From assembly GCF_033807575.1 (NCBI RefSeq), contig NC_084703.1:3720001-3784000 (forward strand): a stretch of 64,000 nt of DNA, written 5' to 3'. The position numbers and the translations under genes are program-made. A model generated the notes under the pieces. That model had not been told where the DNA came from and searched no databases. It was given only the letters and a program-made list of their open reading frames with translations. Source of the stretch: Cydia pomonella (lineage: Eukaryota > Arthropoda > Insecta > Lepidoptera > Tortricidae). Positions 19,016 through 29,376 of the stretch are shown here, piece by piece. Each line of letters opens with the position of its first letter. The first letter of the stretch is position 1.

Positions 19016-19790
19016 TTTGTCAAATTTTTCATTTTTGATACAAGCTTGTATCGCTGACTGTACTTCTCTTTCCACGGGCAACCAATACTCATCAAGAAAA
19101 TCTAAGGACCCCAAGCACAATTCGTCTGCGTTGTTTTATCACAGATCTTCCACGGCGAATTCCTGCCTCCATCATCAGATCAGCGCCATGTCATCATAAT
19201 ACAAGGTGCCCGTGAGCATTGCGAAACATTTTAACTAAGCATTCCTGGTAATATTTAGAAACTAAAATGTCATATAAAATCTTCTGGATTAGGCCTAGTA
19301 TCAGAGATAATTCAATGTTTTTCGAAATCATTCTTTCGCTATAAGTCGGTACAAAACACATTTTTGACTGTCGTATTGCCACTTTGAGGTCTAGTCTGGA
19401 CATACCTATTGATTGACATCGAAAAATAAAAAAAATGTATTCTAGTAGTGTAAAGGCTACCCCGAAACAAAATAAAAACTTTTTAGTTAATTTTAGGTTA
19501 TGTGGTTTATCAATAAAAATTACGTTTCATGTACAGAGTGTTCAAAAAAAGGAAAAAGAAAAACAAAAAAAAAAAATATTTTTGTCGAATTTCACAAAAA
19601 GTCATATAACATTTTTTGCTTCTGTTGCCATCAGGAATGCACCTTTAAAATCTCTCGCAACGCTCACGGGCACCTTGTATTGCATTGTCATCCGGTTTAC
19701 ATATGTATGCAAAATTTTAGCTCAATCGGAATTCGGGAAGTGGGTCAAATTTGGCTTCCAAGATTTGTCCCACACTAACATAGATAGGTA
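19016..19790 (+). repeat. LINE-like 3' tail split by a nested element
   Basis: The first half (ttttgatacaagcttgtatc ... catcatcagatcagc, to about 19201) and second half (ttgcattgtcatccggttta ... ttggcttccaagatttgtcc, from 19680) are continuous with the intact copies at 15510 and 20150. The insertion at 19202-19677 separates them at cataaTA/ttgcattg. Confidence 0.82.
19202..19677. mobile_element. TA-flanked DNA element nested in the LINE tail
   Basis: TA at 19200-19201 and 19678-19679. Ends are caaggtgcccgtgagcattg and caacgctcacgggcaccttg. It is 476 bases. The interrupted LINE tail shows the empty site directly, confirming the boundaries. Sequence at 63657-63790 (ggtgtagcattaggaaacc, attcctgatcacatttagag) resembles its left interior, so a related element lies at the right edge. 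The superfamily is probably TA-targeting (Tc1/mariner group). No transposase is present. Confidence 0.88.
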
Positions 19791-19837
19791 CTGACAGGGC
19801 AAGTTACATAAAAGTCTTTTTATTCAACAGGCATGAG

Positions 19838-20126
19838 TTAAATATAATATATAAATAAATATATAAATATTATAGGACATTATTACACAAATTGACTAAG
19901 TCCCACAGTAAGCTCAATAAGGCTTTTGTTGAGGTTACTTAGACAACGGTATAATTATATAATATATACATATTTATAAATACTTAAATACATAGAAAAC
20001 ACCCATGACTCAGGAACAAATATCCATGCTCATCACACGAATAAATGCCTTTACCAGGATTTGAACCCGGGACCATCGGCTTCATAGGCAGGGTCACTAC
20101 CAACTAGGCCAGAGCGGTCGTCAAAG
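19838..20126 (-). mobile_element. SINE family A, reverse copy
   Basis: Reads on the minus strand as the full SINE: head tttgacgaccgctctggcct, B box in cgggttcaaatcctggtaaa, body and (TTTA)n end at the low-coordinate side. It abuts the LINE tail at 20150. Confidence 0.85.
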
Positions 20127-20149
20127 TTGCCTGTACAAAAACACGCCGA

Positions 20150-20345
20150 TTCAATTCTGACAACCCCAACACAATTAGGTTGCGTTGTTTTATCACAGTT
20201 CCTATGGCCACCTCCTGCCTCCATCATCAGATCAGCTCGATGGTACCATAATATTGCATTGTCATCCAACTTACATTAGGCATGTGAAGATTCAGCTGAA
20301 ATGAATAATGGGATGTGGGTCTAATTTTAGAGATAAAATTTGACC
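20150..20345 (+). repeat. LINE-like 3' tail, copy
   Basis: caacacaattaggttgcgtt, ctccatcatcagatcagctc and ataatattgcattgtcatcc match the family at 15510. The terminal part is diverged (ataaaatttgaccgtaac). Confidence 0.7.
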
Positions 20346-20620
20346 GTAACAAATATACGACAAAATAACATTGAAAATTAAATAAAAGCTTGTAAAAATG
20401 CTAGTTTTTAGACTCTTTAGAGAACGGACTAAAATTAACGAGATGGTGTTGTGTACCTTAATTATCTTTTTTTTTTTTAATTTGTTCAGGCAACAAACAG
20501 TCTTATACAAAAAATAATGTAAAAAAAGGTAATGTGTTAATAGACCTTGAGTGCCCTACCTTAATAATAATATGTTTTAATTTAATCTTACATATGTGCA
20601 CAATAGTATTTTTTACAATC
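20346..20620. other. AT-rich spacer
   Basis: Nothing assignable apart from a T run near 20466. Confidence 0.35.
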
Positions 20621-20722
20621 GTGATATAATAAAGAGCTTTATAGTCGAGTACCGTGTTTAGGCCGTGAAGTTTGCTAAGTCGCCCAAGTAAGGTACAAGA
20701 TTGAAAAGCTTGATAATATCAC
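20621..20722. mobile_element. short foldback GTGATAT...ATATCAC, copy 1
   Basis: gtgatataataaagagcttt pairs imperfectly with aaagcttgataatatcac. Shared core gtcgagtaccg. A second copy is at 42101-42199. Confidence 0.65.
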
Positions 20723-21440
20723 TAATATATAAGATGTTTCCTGTAACAGGAGCAATAAATTAAGCTGTAGGCTATACTCCTCAAACTCACCAACATTTGT
20801 CCAGTAACTTTTAAAAATAACTTATGTCTTATTTTTTATTACACAAAAATAATTCTAAGACGCAATGTATTACGAATTTTGTTACGTTTAAAGCGTCCCA
20901 AGCAACGTCAAACACACTGATGTCAGCTTACATTGAAAATAATGATCAATTTGTATGAAAAAATATTAAATCTAATGACTTCATAATTTTTAAAAATTAA
21001 TCAAAAGTTATATCGTTTTAGGAGTACATGGTTTAATTATTTGCTCGTGTTATAGGAATCACCCGGTATACAATACTTTTTCTAAGTTTCATCTAAAATA
21101 ATACCTTATCCAGTATAAATCCAAATTAATTGAAGAAAATTTGGTAAGTATCTCAGCAGTAAAAAAGACATCAACGTGTGCATAATACACGAATATAACT
21201 CATGAAATAGCGCGTTGGTGTCTTTTGCACCGGACCGCGGCGACACGAGATTGGTCAATTTCACTAAAGGTGACTTATGAATATTATAACTATAGTTAAG
21301 TTGAGAGCTCATACAGGAAAAGTACGCAATTACAGTGTGGTGTCCGAAATCTTCATTCAACTATTATAGTCAACAAGTAGAAAAATACAGTTTCAGCTTA
21401 CTCCAACACACCTATAATAACTAGGGTCTCTATTGTTTCC
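20723..21440. other. unassigned spacer
   Basis: AT-rich. An open frame at 21106-21360 (minus) has no family or splice support. Confidence 0.35.
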
Positions 21441-21663
21441 CATAAAGTTTTAAGTCATAATGTATTGTTTGTCCGCATTTTCGTTAGTCATAATTTGGTT
21501 TTTCTCAGAAACGCGTAACTTTTCAGGATTGCCATAAAACAAACCTAACCTAACCTAACCAATCTATAGGATAATCTAAGGAAATTCCTGAAAAGTTAAC
21601 GGTTTCAGAGTTATGACTAATGATAATATGACTATCATTACATTATGACTTTCAATAATTATG
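21441..21663. mobile_element. foldback holding an interstitial CCTAA run
   Basis: cataaagttttaagtcataa on the left pairs with attatgactttcaataatta on the right; inner arms gttagtcataa / ttatgactaa. The centre has three CCTAA units (21544-21560), the complement of the insect telomere repeat TTAGG. Confidence 0.55.
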
Positions 21664-21942
21664 TCAAACAAAGGGATCCCATAATAACTATACTTTAGTA
21701 ACACAAAGGCATCAATTAAAATATGTCATATTAAATTTCTATATTTCCACACTTGAGTAATATGACATTAGTAATAAAATCACGTAGGTGTCCACATATT
21801 TATGAGCAAGTAAACAATATGAGTGGAAAACCCGTGGGAGGGAAAGCGCATGCGCCGAGAAAAGTGGTTTAGAAAACGAACCTAACGTAGAATTGTACTA
21901 TGGCCGTAGTTTTTGCTCTAATGGATATGGATAAAAAATATC
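21664..21942. other. unassigned spacer
   Basis: No gene or bounded repeat was recognised. Confidence 0.35.
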
Positions 21943-22172
21943 TTTTACAGTACATATGGTGCTACTTTACCGCACTCGTGCGAAAATTAGCATATTACGT
22001 TACTGTGTCGAACATTTAAAGGGCCATATGTACTGTAAAACGTTGTACGATACGTGTGCAAATAGGTAATTCGCAACTCGTGTCGATTTAAAACACTCCC
22101 TTCGGTCGTGTTTTAATTTATCGCCACTCGTTTCGAATTTCCTATTTTTCGCACTTGTATCGTAATGTACTA
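21943..22172 (-). mobile_element. foldback MITE (TAGTACATTACG family), reverse copy
   Basis: Reverse complement of the element at 14177-14408, from ttttacagtacatatggtgc to cacttgtatcgtaatgtact. It is followed to about 22280 by a diverged piece of a related element (cccgcacgtgtgcggg hairpin, gagccatatgtacg). Confidence 0.85.
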
Positions 22173-22279
22173 TTATGTATATGAAGCTTCTTTCCCGCAC
22201 GTGTGCGGGAATGAGCACTTTCCGTGCATATTTCGAAACTATAAAGAGCCATATGTACGTGCGAATAGGTAATTAGCAA

Positions 22280-22423
22280 TAGGGTCCAGTGTTATTTGGC
22301 TGCGGTTTTCTGTAAGGTGGAGGTACTTCCCCCAGTTGGGCTCTGCTCTAGATCTGGAATGACATCCTCTGGCTGTGCCCTACCACACAAAGCGAGATGA
22401 CATTCACAATGCCCATACCTCTG
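22280..22423 (+). repeat. interspersed repeat C, 3' half
   Basis: Begins agggtccagtgttatttggc and ends caatgcccatacctct, matching 12610-12757. Confidence 0.8.
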
Positions 22424-22659
22424 TATAAGACGAAAGGGGACGACCGCCCCGAAACGTAGTCCCCATTTTCCTTTTTAACATTAATAACATTGTTAAAAAT
22501 ATTTTTACACACTTTGAAGTGTTTTAAACGTATTTATCAATATTATAAGAGCTAGGAGAATTTAAAAATTTGTATGAAATCTGTATTTCGCTCCTAACTT
22601 TTGATAATAACTCAAAAAAAGGTCGGGCTATGAATAAAATAGATAAAAAAGAAGTGTAC
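22424..22659 (+). repeat. TTAA family III, left part only
   Basis: taagacgaaaggggacgacc, gtagtccccattttcctttt and the interior gagctaggagaatttaaaaa match the family III elements. No right end is present before repeat C begins on the opposite strand. Confidence 0.55.
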
Positions 22660-22792
22660 AGGTTTTTAAAGGGTCGGCAACGCGCATGTTATACCTCTAG
22701 TGTTGCAGGCGTCCATAGGCTACGGTGCCTGCTTACCATCAGGCGGGCCGTATGCTTCTTCGCCACCGTCGTGGTATAAAAAAACAATGATT
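22660..22792 (-). repeat. interspersed repeat C, 5' part, reversed
   Basis: gggtcggcaacgcgcatgtt, ccatcaggcgggccgtatgc and a terminal ggtataaaaaaa, the reverse complement of the head of the copy at 12429. Confidence 0.75.
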
Positions 22793-23027
22793 TAAAAAAT
22801 TAAGTATGCTATTTAGTTTCCTCAAATTCAGCCATACCCCGAAATGAAAGGAATTCAGTAAAAACACCGTGTTCAACGGTAGTTTAAAACAAACTATGAT
22901 CCTGCAGCCGTGACATCGATTTGCGGACCGGTACTCGGCATAGTTCGTCTATTGTCCGCCGTTTCCGTTTTTTTGTACACGACACGCTCTCATTTTGTTT
23001 AATTACTAGTTCACTTTTCAAATATCA

Positions 23028-23382
23028 GTACCCCCTAGTGTACATTTAATCGATTTCTAAACGTGACGTACGCGTTTGCGTTAAGTCTCATTTAGAATGG
23101 GATTTAGACACACCGCGCCAAGCTGGACGTTTTGGAAACTCAAAATCCCATACAAAATGAGAGTTAACGCTAACGCGTACGTCACATTTCGCTATCGAAT
23201 AAATTTACACTAGCGATAGCGAAACGTGACGTACGCGTTTGCGTTACGTCTCATTTTGTATGGGACTTTGAGTTTCCAAAACGTCCCGCTTGGCACGCTG
23301 TTTCCAAATCCCATACAAAACGGGACTTAACGCAAACGCGTTCGTCACGTCACGCTATTGAATAAATTTACACTAGGGGTAC
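23028..23382. mobile_element. GTAC foldback element, tandem dimer
   Basis: Two near-complete units of the family at 42858 and 55025 joined head to tail: gtaccccctagtgta at 23028, a fused centre tttacactagcgatagcg at 23202-23219, and cactaggggtac ending at 23382. Each unit has acgtacgcgtttgcgtt / aacgcaaacgcg-type arms around an aaacgtcc centre. Confidence 0.85.
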
Positions 23383-23387
23383 AGGGC

Positions 23388-23524
23388 GCGTAGCCAACGT
23401 GATTATCGTTTACGCTCCGTGGCGAACGAAACGCAACTATCACAGTCGCACTAATATGGAAGAGTGACAGAGAGAGATGACTATGATACGCTACGGAGCG
23501 TTAAAGATTGTAACGTTGGCTAAG
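23388..23524. mobile_element. foldback MITE (CGTAGCCAACG family)
   Basis: Left arm cgtagccaacgtgattatcg and cgctccgt; right arm acggagcgttaaagattg and aacgttggcta. It directly follows the GTAC dimer. The window's first 50 bases resemble its right arm. Confidence 0.7.
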
Positions 23525-23820
23525 CGGCCAGTACGGCTACCATGCGTTGACATTTGACGTTTATGCGCAATTCCCACCGAGCGGCTGAGGGCCTACTGCG
23601 AAATTCGCAAATTGCGGGGATCTTTCTCTTTTACTCCAATCAAGGCGTACTCGTATTAAGAGTAACAAAGAAGAAATGTCTTTCTTACTGTAGATTATAA
23701 TTTTCATGAGAAAAATTAAAATTTTCATCTCATACCAAAAGCTACACTCCCTCACATTTTTTTTGAGACAAATCAAGAAAACGAAAATAATTTTGAACCC
23801 TACATTTGTAACATCATGTA

Positions 23821-23956
23821 CAGTCACGTCTGAAAACATCGACACAGCCGAAGTGCCAAAAATATGTATAGGTACACGACCTTATGGCTCACATATTGAG
23901 GTAGTGTATACATATTTTTGGCACTTTGTCCGTATCGATATTTTCACACGTGACCG
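23821..23956. mobile_element. TA-flanked palindromic MITE (CAGTCACG family), copy 2
   Basis: TA at 23819-23820 and 23957-23958. Ends are cagtcacgtctgaaaacatc and cgatattttcacacgtgaccg (last 20 bases shared with copy 1). Inner paired blocks gccaaaaatatgtat. Confidence 0.88.
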
Positions 23957-24090
23957 TACTGAAAACTACGAATAAATAGTACACGAATAAAGAAGCGCCG
24001 TGTGTAGTAACACTCTACCTACTAATAAATAGGGTTACCACTAATAGTTAAAAATGTAGAAAGCGTAATTCATGTATTTCTTAAAATAAT

Positions 24091-24712
24091 AACCGGCCAA
24101 GAGCATGTCGGGCCACGCTCAGTGTAGGGTTCCGTAGTTATTCTTCCGTCACTATAAGCTAAACTGGAGCTTAAAGTATAGTAAATTGTTAACCAAGGGA
24201 TGAAACGGTACCTTTCACCCGAGTTAAACAAATAGGCAAATTTGCATAATCAGTACCTAATTAAAATAAGGCTTTTTACTATGAAGGGAAAACTTTTTGC
24301 GATAACTCAAAAACAGCTAAACTGATCATGTCCGCTATAGTTTTCATTTAATGTCTTTCTTAAGCTCTACTTCCACGATTTTTTTCATATTTTTTGGACC
24401 TATGGTTCAAAAGTTAGAGGGGGGGGGACACATTTTTTTTTTCTTTCGGAGCGATTATCTCCGAATATATTCACTTTATCAAGAAATGTTTTTTGAAAAC
24501 CCTTATTAGTTTTGAAAGACCTTTCCAACGATACCCCACACTCTAGGGTTGAAGCGAAAAAAAAAATTCACCCCCACTTTACGTGTAGGGGAGGTACCCT
24601 AAAAAAAATTTAATTTTTAGATTTTATTGTACGACTTTGTCGGCTTTATTGATTTATATATCCATGCCAAATTTCAGCTTTCTAGCACTAACGACCAGGG
24701 AGCAAAGCCTCG

Positions 24713-24751
<39 letters not shown>

Positions 24752-24810
24752 GGACATGGCGAAACTATAAGGGTTCCGTTTTATGCCATTTGGCTACGGA
24801 ACCCTAAAAA
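24091..24810 (+). repeat. interspersed repeat ending GGCTACGGAACCC, long form
   Basis: Starts aaccggccaagagcatgtcg and agggttccgtag and ends tttggctacggaaccctaaa. It includes a (GACA)n tract at 24714-24752. The long form of the family at 351-563. Confidence 0.7.
24714..24752 (+). repeat. (GACA)n microsatellite
   Basis: About nine uninterrupted GACA units inside the preceding repeat. Similar shorter runs occur in its relatives. Confidence 0.95.
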
Positions 24811-25005
24811 ACCGGACAAGTTTAGTGCGGGTCAGGCTTCTTTTTAGTATTTTTCGTTATAGCGGCAACAGAAATACATTATCCGTGAAAATTTCAACTG
24901 TCTAGCTATCACGGTTCATGAGATACAACCTGGTGACAGACGGACAGACAGCGGAGTCTTCGTAACAGGGTCCCGTTTTACCCTTTGGGTACGGAACCCC
25001 AAAAA
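24811..25005 (+). repeat. interspersed repeat ending GGGTACGGAACCCC, short form
   Basis: Begins accggacaagtttagtgcgg directly after the previous copy and ends ttaccctttgggtacggaac. Same layout as 351-563. The two copies lie head to tail with no spacer. Confidence 0.75.
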
Positions 25006-25399
25006 CTAGAAACTAAACGTTCGAAACGCCGTACAAAAAATAACTACTTAAATAAGGTTACAGTTCTATTCTAAGAGAAAGTACTTTTTTTAAATATTAA
25101 CTCGAATCTATGTACTAATCTTAAGCGCCGTCCTAAACCCTCTAAAGACATAGGAAAATTCGCGTAAAATTCATGGTTTTTCTAAAAAAATATACACCAG
25201 ATTGCAAATTTAGATAGTCGGGTATAATTAAATCTACTCTACTTATTCCCAAGCCAATTATTTAGAAACAAGCTATTTTTTCAATACTGGAAAATCTACA
25301 CATATAAAGAAATTAAAATTCCGGAAAAAACTAAATCTCTAGTCTATCTTTTATACATTATATAAGTAGTAGTATTTAACTATTTATATATTTTTAATA

Positions 25400-25583
25400 T
25401 TATTTGACTTCACGTTTAATTTTTTCCTTTTTATTTGTTATAATTTTTTTCCTGCACCAACATACACAAATGTCTCTGTTTGACCCAATGGTTGACAGGT
25501 AGAGAATGCCTTTCGGCATTAAGTTCGCCATTTGTACATTTTCTTTATGTGTGCAATAAAGTTTAGATAAATAAATAAATATA
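25400..25583 (+). repeat. LINE 3' tail with polyadenylation signal, copy 2
   Basis: ggttgacaggtagagaatgc, cattaagttcgccatttgta, tgtgcaataaagtttagata and a (TAAA)n end, matching 11145-11309. Confidence 0.75.
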
Positions 25584-25947
25584 CAATGTAAATAAAACAT
25601 CTTGGCTTTATCCTGAATGGTAGACTAGAGAGGTAATGATTTCCGGATATTTCTTATGAACTAATTACTACAGCAAAAATATCTTAGTCACCGGGAAATG
25701 CCGAGCCGTTATAACGATGTTTCCCGAGAAAATTAGCTGGAGAAATGTACATTTAATAAATTTTATTGAAATCTTTAGCGCCACTAGAGTACACGAGCAC
25801 TCGGTTGATACAAATTTATAAGACTTTTTGGCGTTACTCGTGAAAGCATATGACATTTGTATTTTATAAAGAAAGACAATTATACAGAGCTACGGCTGTC
25901 ATTTCTAACTACCTACGGCAGAAAATGTACCAAAACTAATTAAAAAA

Positions 25948-26190
25948 TGTCTTCTTCCTCGCGTTGTCCCGGCATTTTGCCACGTCTCATAGGAGCCTGG
26001 GGTCCTAATAACTAATCCCAAGAATTTGCGTAGGCAGTAGTTTTTACGAAATCGATTGCCATCAGACCTTCCAACCTAGAGGGTAAACTAGGCCTTATTA
26101 GTCCGGTTTCCTCACGATGTTTTCTTCACCGAAAAGCGACTGGTAAATATAAAATGATATTTCGCACATAAGTTCCGAAAAACTCATTAA
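25948..26190 (-). mobile_element. SINE family B without its tRNA head
   Basis: Reverse orientation: cttcctcgcgttgtcccggc through ttccgaaaaactcatt. The tRNA-like part present at 57117-57181 is missing. aaaatgtct occurs at both borders (left near 25944, right near 26190), a possible short target duplication for a 5'-truncated insertion. Confidence 0.8.
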
Positions 26191-26405
26191 AATGTCTATT
26201 ACATGACTGCGTAAATACTTTATTAATGAAGTAAGTAAATAAGTGTTTCTTAAAAATGATTAAAAATTTAGATATCAGGAAGATATATGCAATAGAAAAA
26301 GTGCTAAAAAACGTCTATTAAATGAAATATCTGCGTAAATGTTTTATTCATCAAATTTTCCTGAATAAAAAAAAACTGATCAGAAAGAAACCAAAATTCA
26401 GGTAC

Positions 26406-26902
26406 TTAAGAGGAATTCCTAGTTACGATTTTTCCATACAAACGATCTCGACTGTTTCCTACCTGGATTTTTAACCTAGAGCAATGATTTTTTCAAATAA
26501 GATTAATATCATCCATATCTGAGCCGCTATGTTTTGCTTTTTTGGATTATTTTAGTTTGAAGAAACTTACAGTGCCTCGAAAATCGCAAAAACGGCTCAA
26601 TTTTAATTGGCTGGAAAAAAAGGCGCAGTATACAAATATGACAACAAATATCCAAAAAATCAAAACATAGCGGCATATTTCTTCCTCTTGTGGTTGCTAA
26701 ACTTTCATAATAATTGGTTGCGTTTTGGAGGAGGAAACAGTCGAGAGCGAAACCTCGATTTTTGATTTTTTGCGTGGGAATTTTAGTCCGAGCTGCAGGT
26801 GTCCTTATCGCACGCACGCACTTCCGCCCACCGCAGCGCGACAGAAACATAGCTTCAAAAATTCGAGATCTGAAAAGTTGCTCAGCTAGGAATTGCTCTT
26901 AA
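26406..26902. mobile_element. TTAA-flanked element, family II, copy 1
   Basis: TTAA at 26406-26409 and 26899-26902. Ends are AGAGGAATTCCTAG and CTAGGAATTGCTCT. The interior (gatctcgactgtttcctacc, aaaatcgcaaaaacggctca, gaggaggaaacagtcgagag) matches copy 2 at 45135-45637 in reverse. The open frames are not conserved between the copies. Confidence 0.9.
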
Positions 26903-27266
26903 GTGGTAACCCTACGAAAACACTTCGTTTTATACAAACCCAACACTAACACTAATTAAATCCTTCCAATTTTAGAATCCACGGGAAAACTATCTATCTC
27001 TATCACTCCCAAACAAAAAACTGAGGTCAGAAAGAGATCGCGAGCATGACGTCATAATGTTTAACGCGTGGAACGGGATGTAAGTGCTATCAAGTGAATT
27101 TCGATCGTAATTTAATGGGATTACGGTCGTTTTCAGATTAACGTGTACCATGAATAGACCGTTGTAAACAATTTAGTACACTTTATTTGAACGCTTTGCG
27201 TTTTACGAGAAAATAAAATGGCGGATGGAGTGTCGGAAGTTTGTGAGATCGTTACAGCGGTTTTTA
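26903..27266. other. unassigned spacer
   Basis: An ATG-led stretch at 27219 (ATGGCGGATGGAGTG) runs open into a MITE fragment, with no donor site or family match. Nothing supported. Confidence 0.35.
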
Positions 27267-27320
27267 ATATCGGAGCGGCCAAGAAGCTCAAAAATATCTG
27301 AGCACACACCCTAACACCTT
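27267..27320. mobile_element. fragment of the CAGTCGCCATC MITE
   Basis: atcggagcggccaagaagct and caaaaatatctgagcacaca match the left interior of 43814-43946. Both ends are missing. Confidence 0.55.
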
Positions 27321-27349
27321 AATAACAGAATTACTTAAGCGAGCGAGTA

Positions 27350-27440
27350 CAGTAGAACCTTGGTAATCCGGATCCTCGTTTATCCGGTCCCTGTAATCCG
27401 GACAGATTCGACGCGGGCGCACTGCCTATGTTGTCAGGAA
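27350..27440 (+). mobile_element. possible pogo/Tigger-like terminus
   Basis: After TA at 27348-27349 comes cagtagaaccttggtaatcc, then repeats of taatccgga and ttatccggt. CAGTAGAACCT with ATCCGG repeats is, from memory, the form of pogo/Tigger termini. No other end was found. Confidence 0.5.
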
Positions 27441-27517
27441 CTTTTGAGATTTCTTCTAAACTGCACGCTGTTTACGCTGCACTACAGGCGAAATATATTT
27501 TTTCAGTATTTTTTAAA

Positions 27518-27603
27518 AATACTACGTCGATGGCAAACAAGCGTACGGCCCGCCTGATGGTAAGCAGTCTCCGTAGCCTATGGACACCTGCAATTCCGGA
27601 GGA
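27518..27603 (+). repeat. interspersed repeat C, 5' fragment
   Basis: actacgtcgatggcaaacaa, gtacggcccgcctgatggta and caattccggaggact match the head of repeat C. Confidence 0.75.
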
Positions 27604-28454
27604 CTTGAGACTCAATTGAGGTAAACGGGATATATTATATATCTGTGTACACAGAGTCGGTAACTTACGTACTGTTTTGTCCACCTTTCTTCGAAGTATT
27701 TTGAGCGGACTGTGTTTTTTTTCCAGCAGTAATCTACTCATGAAGACTACTCTAACACTAAACTCAATGATTTTACGTGGATTTATAAAACTGTTTACAA
27801 TTAATTGAAACAAGAAGAAACAGTTAAAAAAGTACCCAAGCGATATAAATGATTTAAAAAATTCTCAGCATAGCAACTTAAATCACTCTAAATTCAACAT
27901 GGCGCCAATTCGAACTCACACATATATATCACTTTGTTATCATCCATGCATCTCACTTTTACTTATTGGTGCGCGCGAGATGCGCGAGAATAGCACATCA
28001 ATAACAGCTTTGTATAGATTTATATACCTATGGCACATAATAAATAATAGTACTGCCGTACAGAAATGACACTTCTTAGAAAACCGAAGTTTGACAGCGA
28101 TTCAGGGACGAATTATGCTGTCTCTTTCAAGTGTATGGCACTATAGCTTTCGGCTATTTAGGGTTGTCAACATTCAAGTCATTATCTTATCTGTGGTCGT
28201 GCACGCATATGGAAGTCAAGTTGTGCCAACCCTAATAATTGCTCGGAGCAATGCTGAGCCGAACGGAGCCGAGGATGCCCGAAAGGAAGAGTCGCCCCAC
28301 TGTCTATGGCGAAACTATTCATACACACATTACACATACAGTCCGGCCAATTGGAGCAGTACTGACATCGAAATGATATTTGAACCATGTTATTTAGTTA
28401 TCGTACGTCTCGCCCGCGTCAATACATGTACGGATAAGTACGAGTCAAAGATAA
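27604..28454. other. unassigned spacer
   Basis: Contains gggttgtcaac / gttgtgccaaccc inverted words near 28165-28235, perhaps a decayed MITE. Open frames at 28091-28483 and 28182-28388 overlap on opposite strands and have no other support. Confidence 0.35.
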
Positions 28455-28990
28455 TTTCAAATAGAGGTGGATTGTCAAAGTAAATTTTGTAGCTACAGTA
28501 AATTTACTGCCATCTTTCGACACATTATTAAAACTTTTAGAACGCCATTTGACTTTGATCCTTATTCTTTCACTGGTATGTGTTGAATTTGTTTAATATC
28601 ATAAAGTGGCGCCATCTACTAGAGGCCAAAGGGCCAACACACATACTCACGATACCACGTCGTATCGTGGGTATGTGTGTTGGCCCAATAGAGTTGCACG
28701 ACGCCGCATTGTGAGACGACGTCGCCTCGTCTTACGATACGACGTCGTATCGTGGGTATGTGTGTTGGCCCTATAGAGTTGCACGACGCCGCATCGTGAG
28801 ACGACGTCGCCTCGTCTTACGATACGACGTCGTATCGTGGGTATGTGTGTTGGCCCTATAGAGTTGCACGACGCCGCAACGTGAGACGACGTCGCCTCGT
28901 CTTACGATAAGACGTCGTATCGCGGGTATGTGTTGGCCCAAAGGTATGGCGGCATCGTTTCAAGCCGTCGTTTCGAATGAAATGCACGAT
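28455..28990. repeat. palindromic element hosting a tandem-expanded MITE
   Basis: The left part (aatagaggtggattgtcaaa, aatttactgccatctttcga, gtggcgccatct) matches 4881-5098 and 33345-33560. Its sequence agaggccaaa/ggtatggcggc is interrupted at 28631-28939 by the minisatellite element listed next. Confidence 0.75.
28631..28939. mobile_element. element with 85-base tandem units and GGGCCAACACA ends
   Basis: Ends gggccaacacacatactcac and gggtatgtgttggccc are inverted. Inside, cgtcgtatcg occurs at 28658, 28743, 28828 and 28913, an exact 85-base period, with each unit containing gttgcacgacgccgca and gacgacgtcgcctcgtc. The host sequence suggests a 3-base AAA duplication. GGGCC termini and 3-base duplication fit PIF/Harbinger, which is inference. 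Confidence 0.82.
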
Positions 28991-29202
28991 GTAATTTTAT
29001 TAGTTAGATATCATTGTGATATCAATGTACGTTCGAATCTCAGTGTTTCAACTCGCCATTGCAATCGAAATCTATAAATACCGATAAATAGGGCAAGTCT
29101 TGAGTTTTGAACGCTCACTTGACATGGATATGCTCCGATTTTAGTCCAAACGCAATCATTTACTGCGGAATTTTAATTTATTAAGCATAACTTAAAGACT
29201 AC

Positions 29203-29376
29203 TTTTTGACAAAAGTTTCATTTTTGGTACAAGCTTTTATCGCTGACTGTACTTTCCTTTTTATTCTAACAACCACACAATTAGTTTGCCATGTTTTATC
29301 ACAGAGTTCCTATGGCCGCCTTCTGTCTCCATCATCAGATCAGCTCCATGTCATCATAATATTGCATTTACATACA
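29203..29376 (+). repeat. LINE-like 3' tail, copy
   Basis: tttcatttttggtacaagct, tatcgctgactgtac and ctccatcatcagatcagctc, as at 15510. The 3' part is replaced after tgcatttacatac. Confidence 0.7.

Noticed and set aside
28091..28483. 130-codon plus-strand frame
   Set aside because: Low-complexity, overlaps another frame on the other strand and runs into a palindromic repeat. No family signal.
28631..28939. CRISPR-like array
   Set aside because: Regular 85-base spacing, but the whole unit repeats without variable spacers, and the host DNA is eukaryotic.
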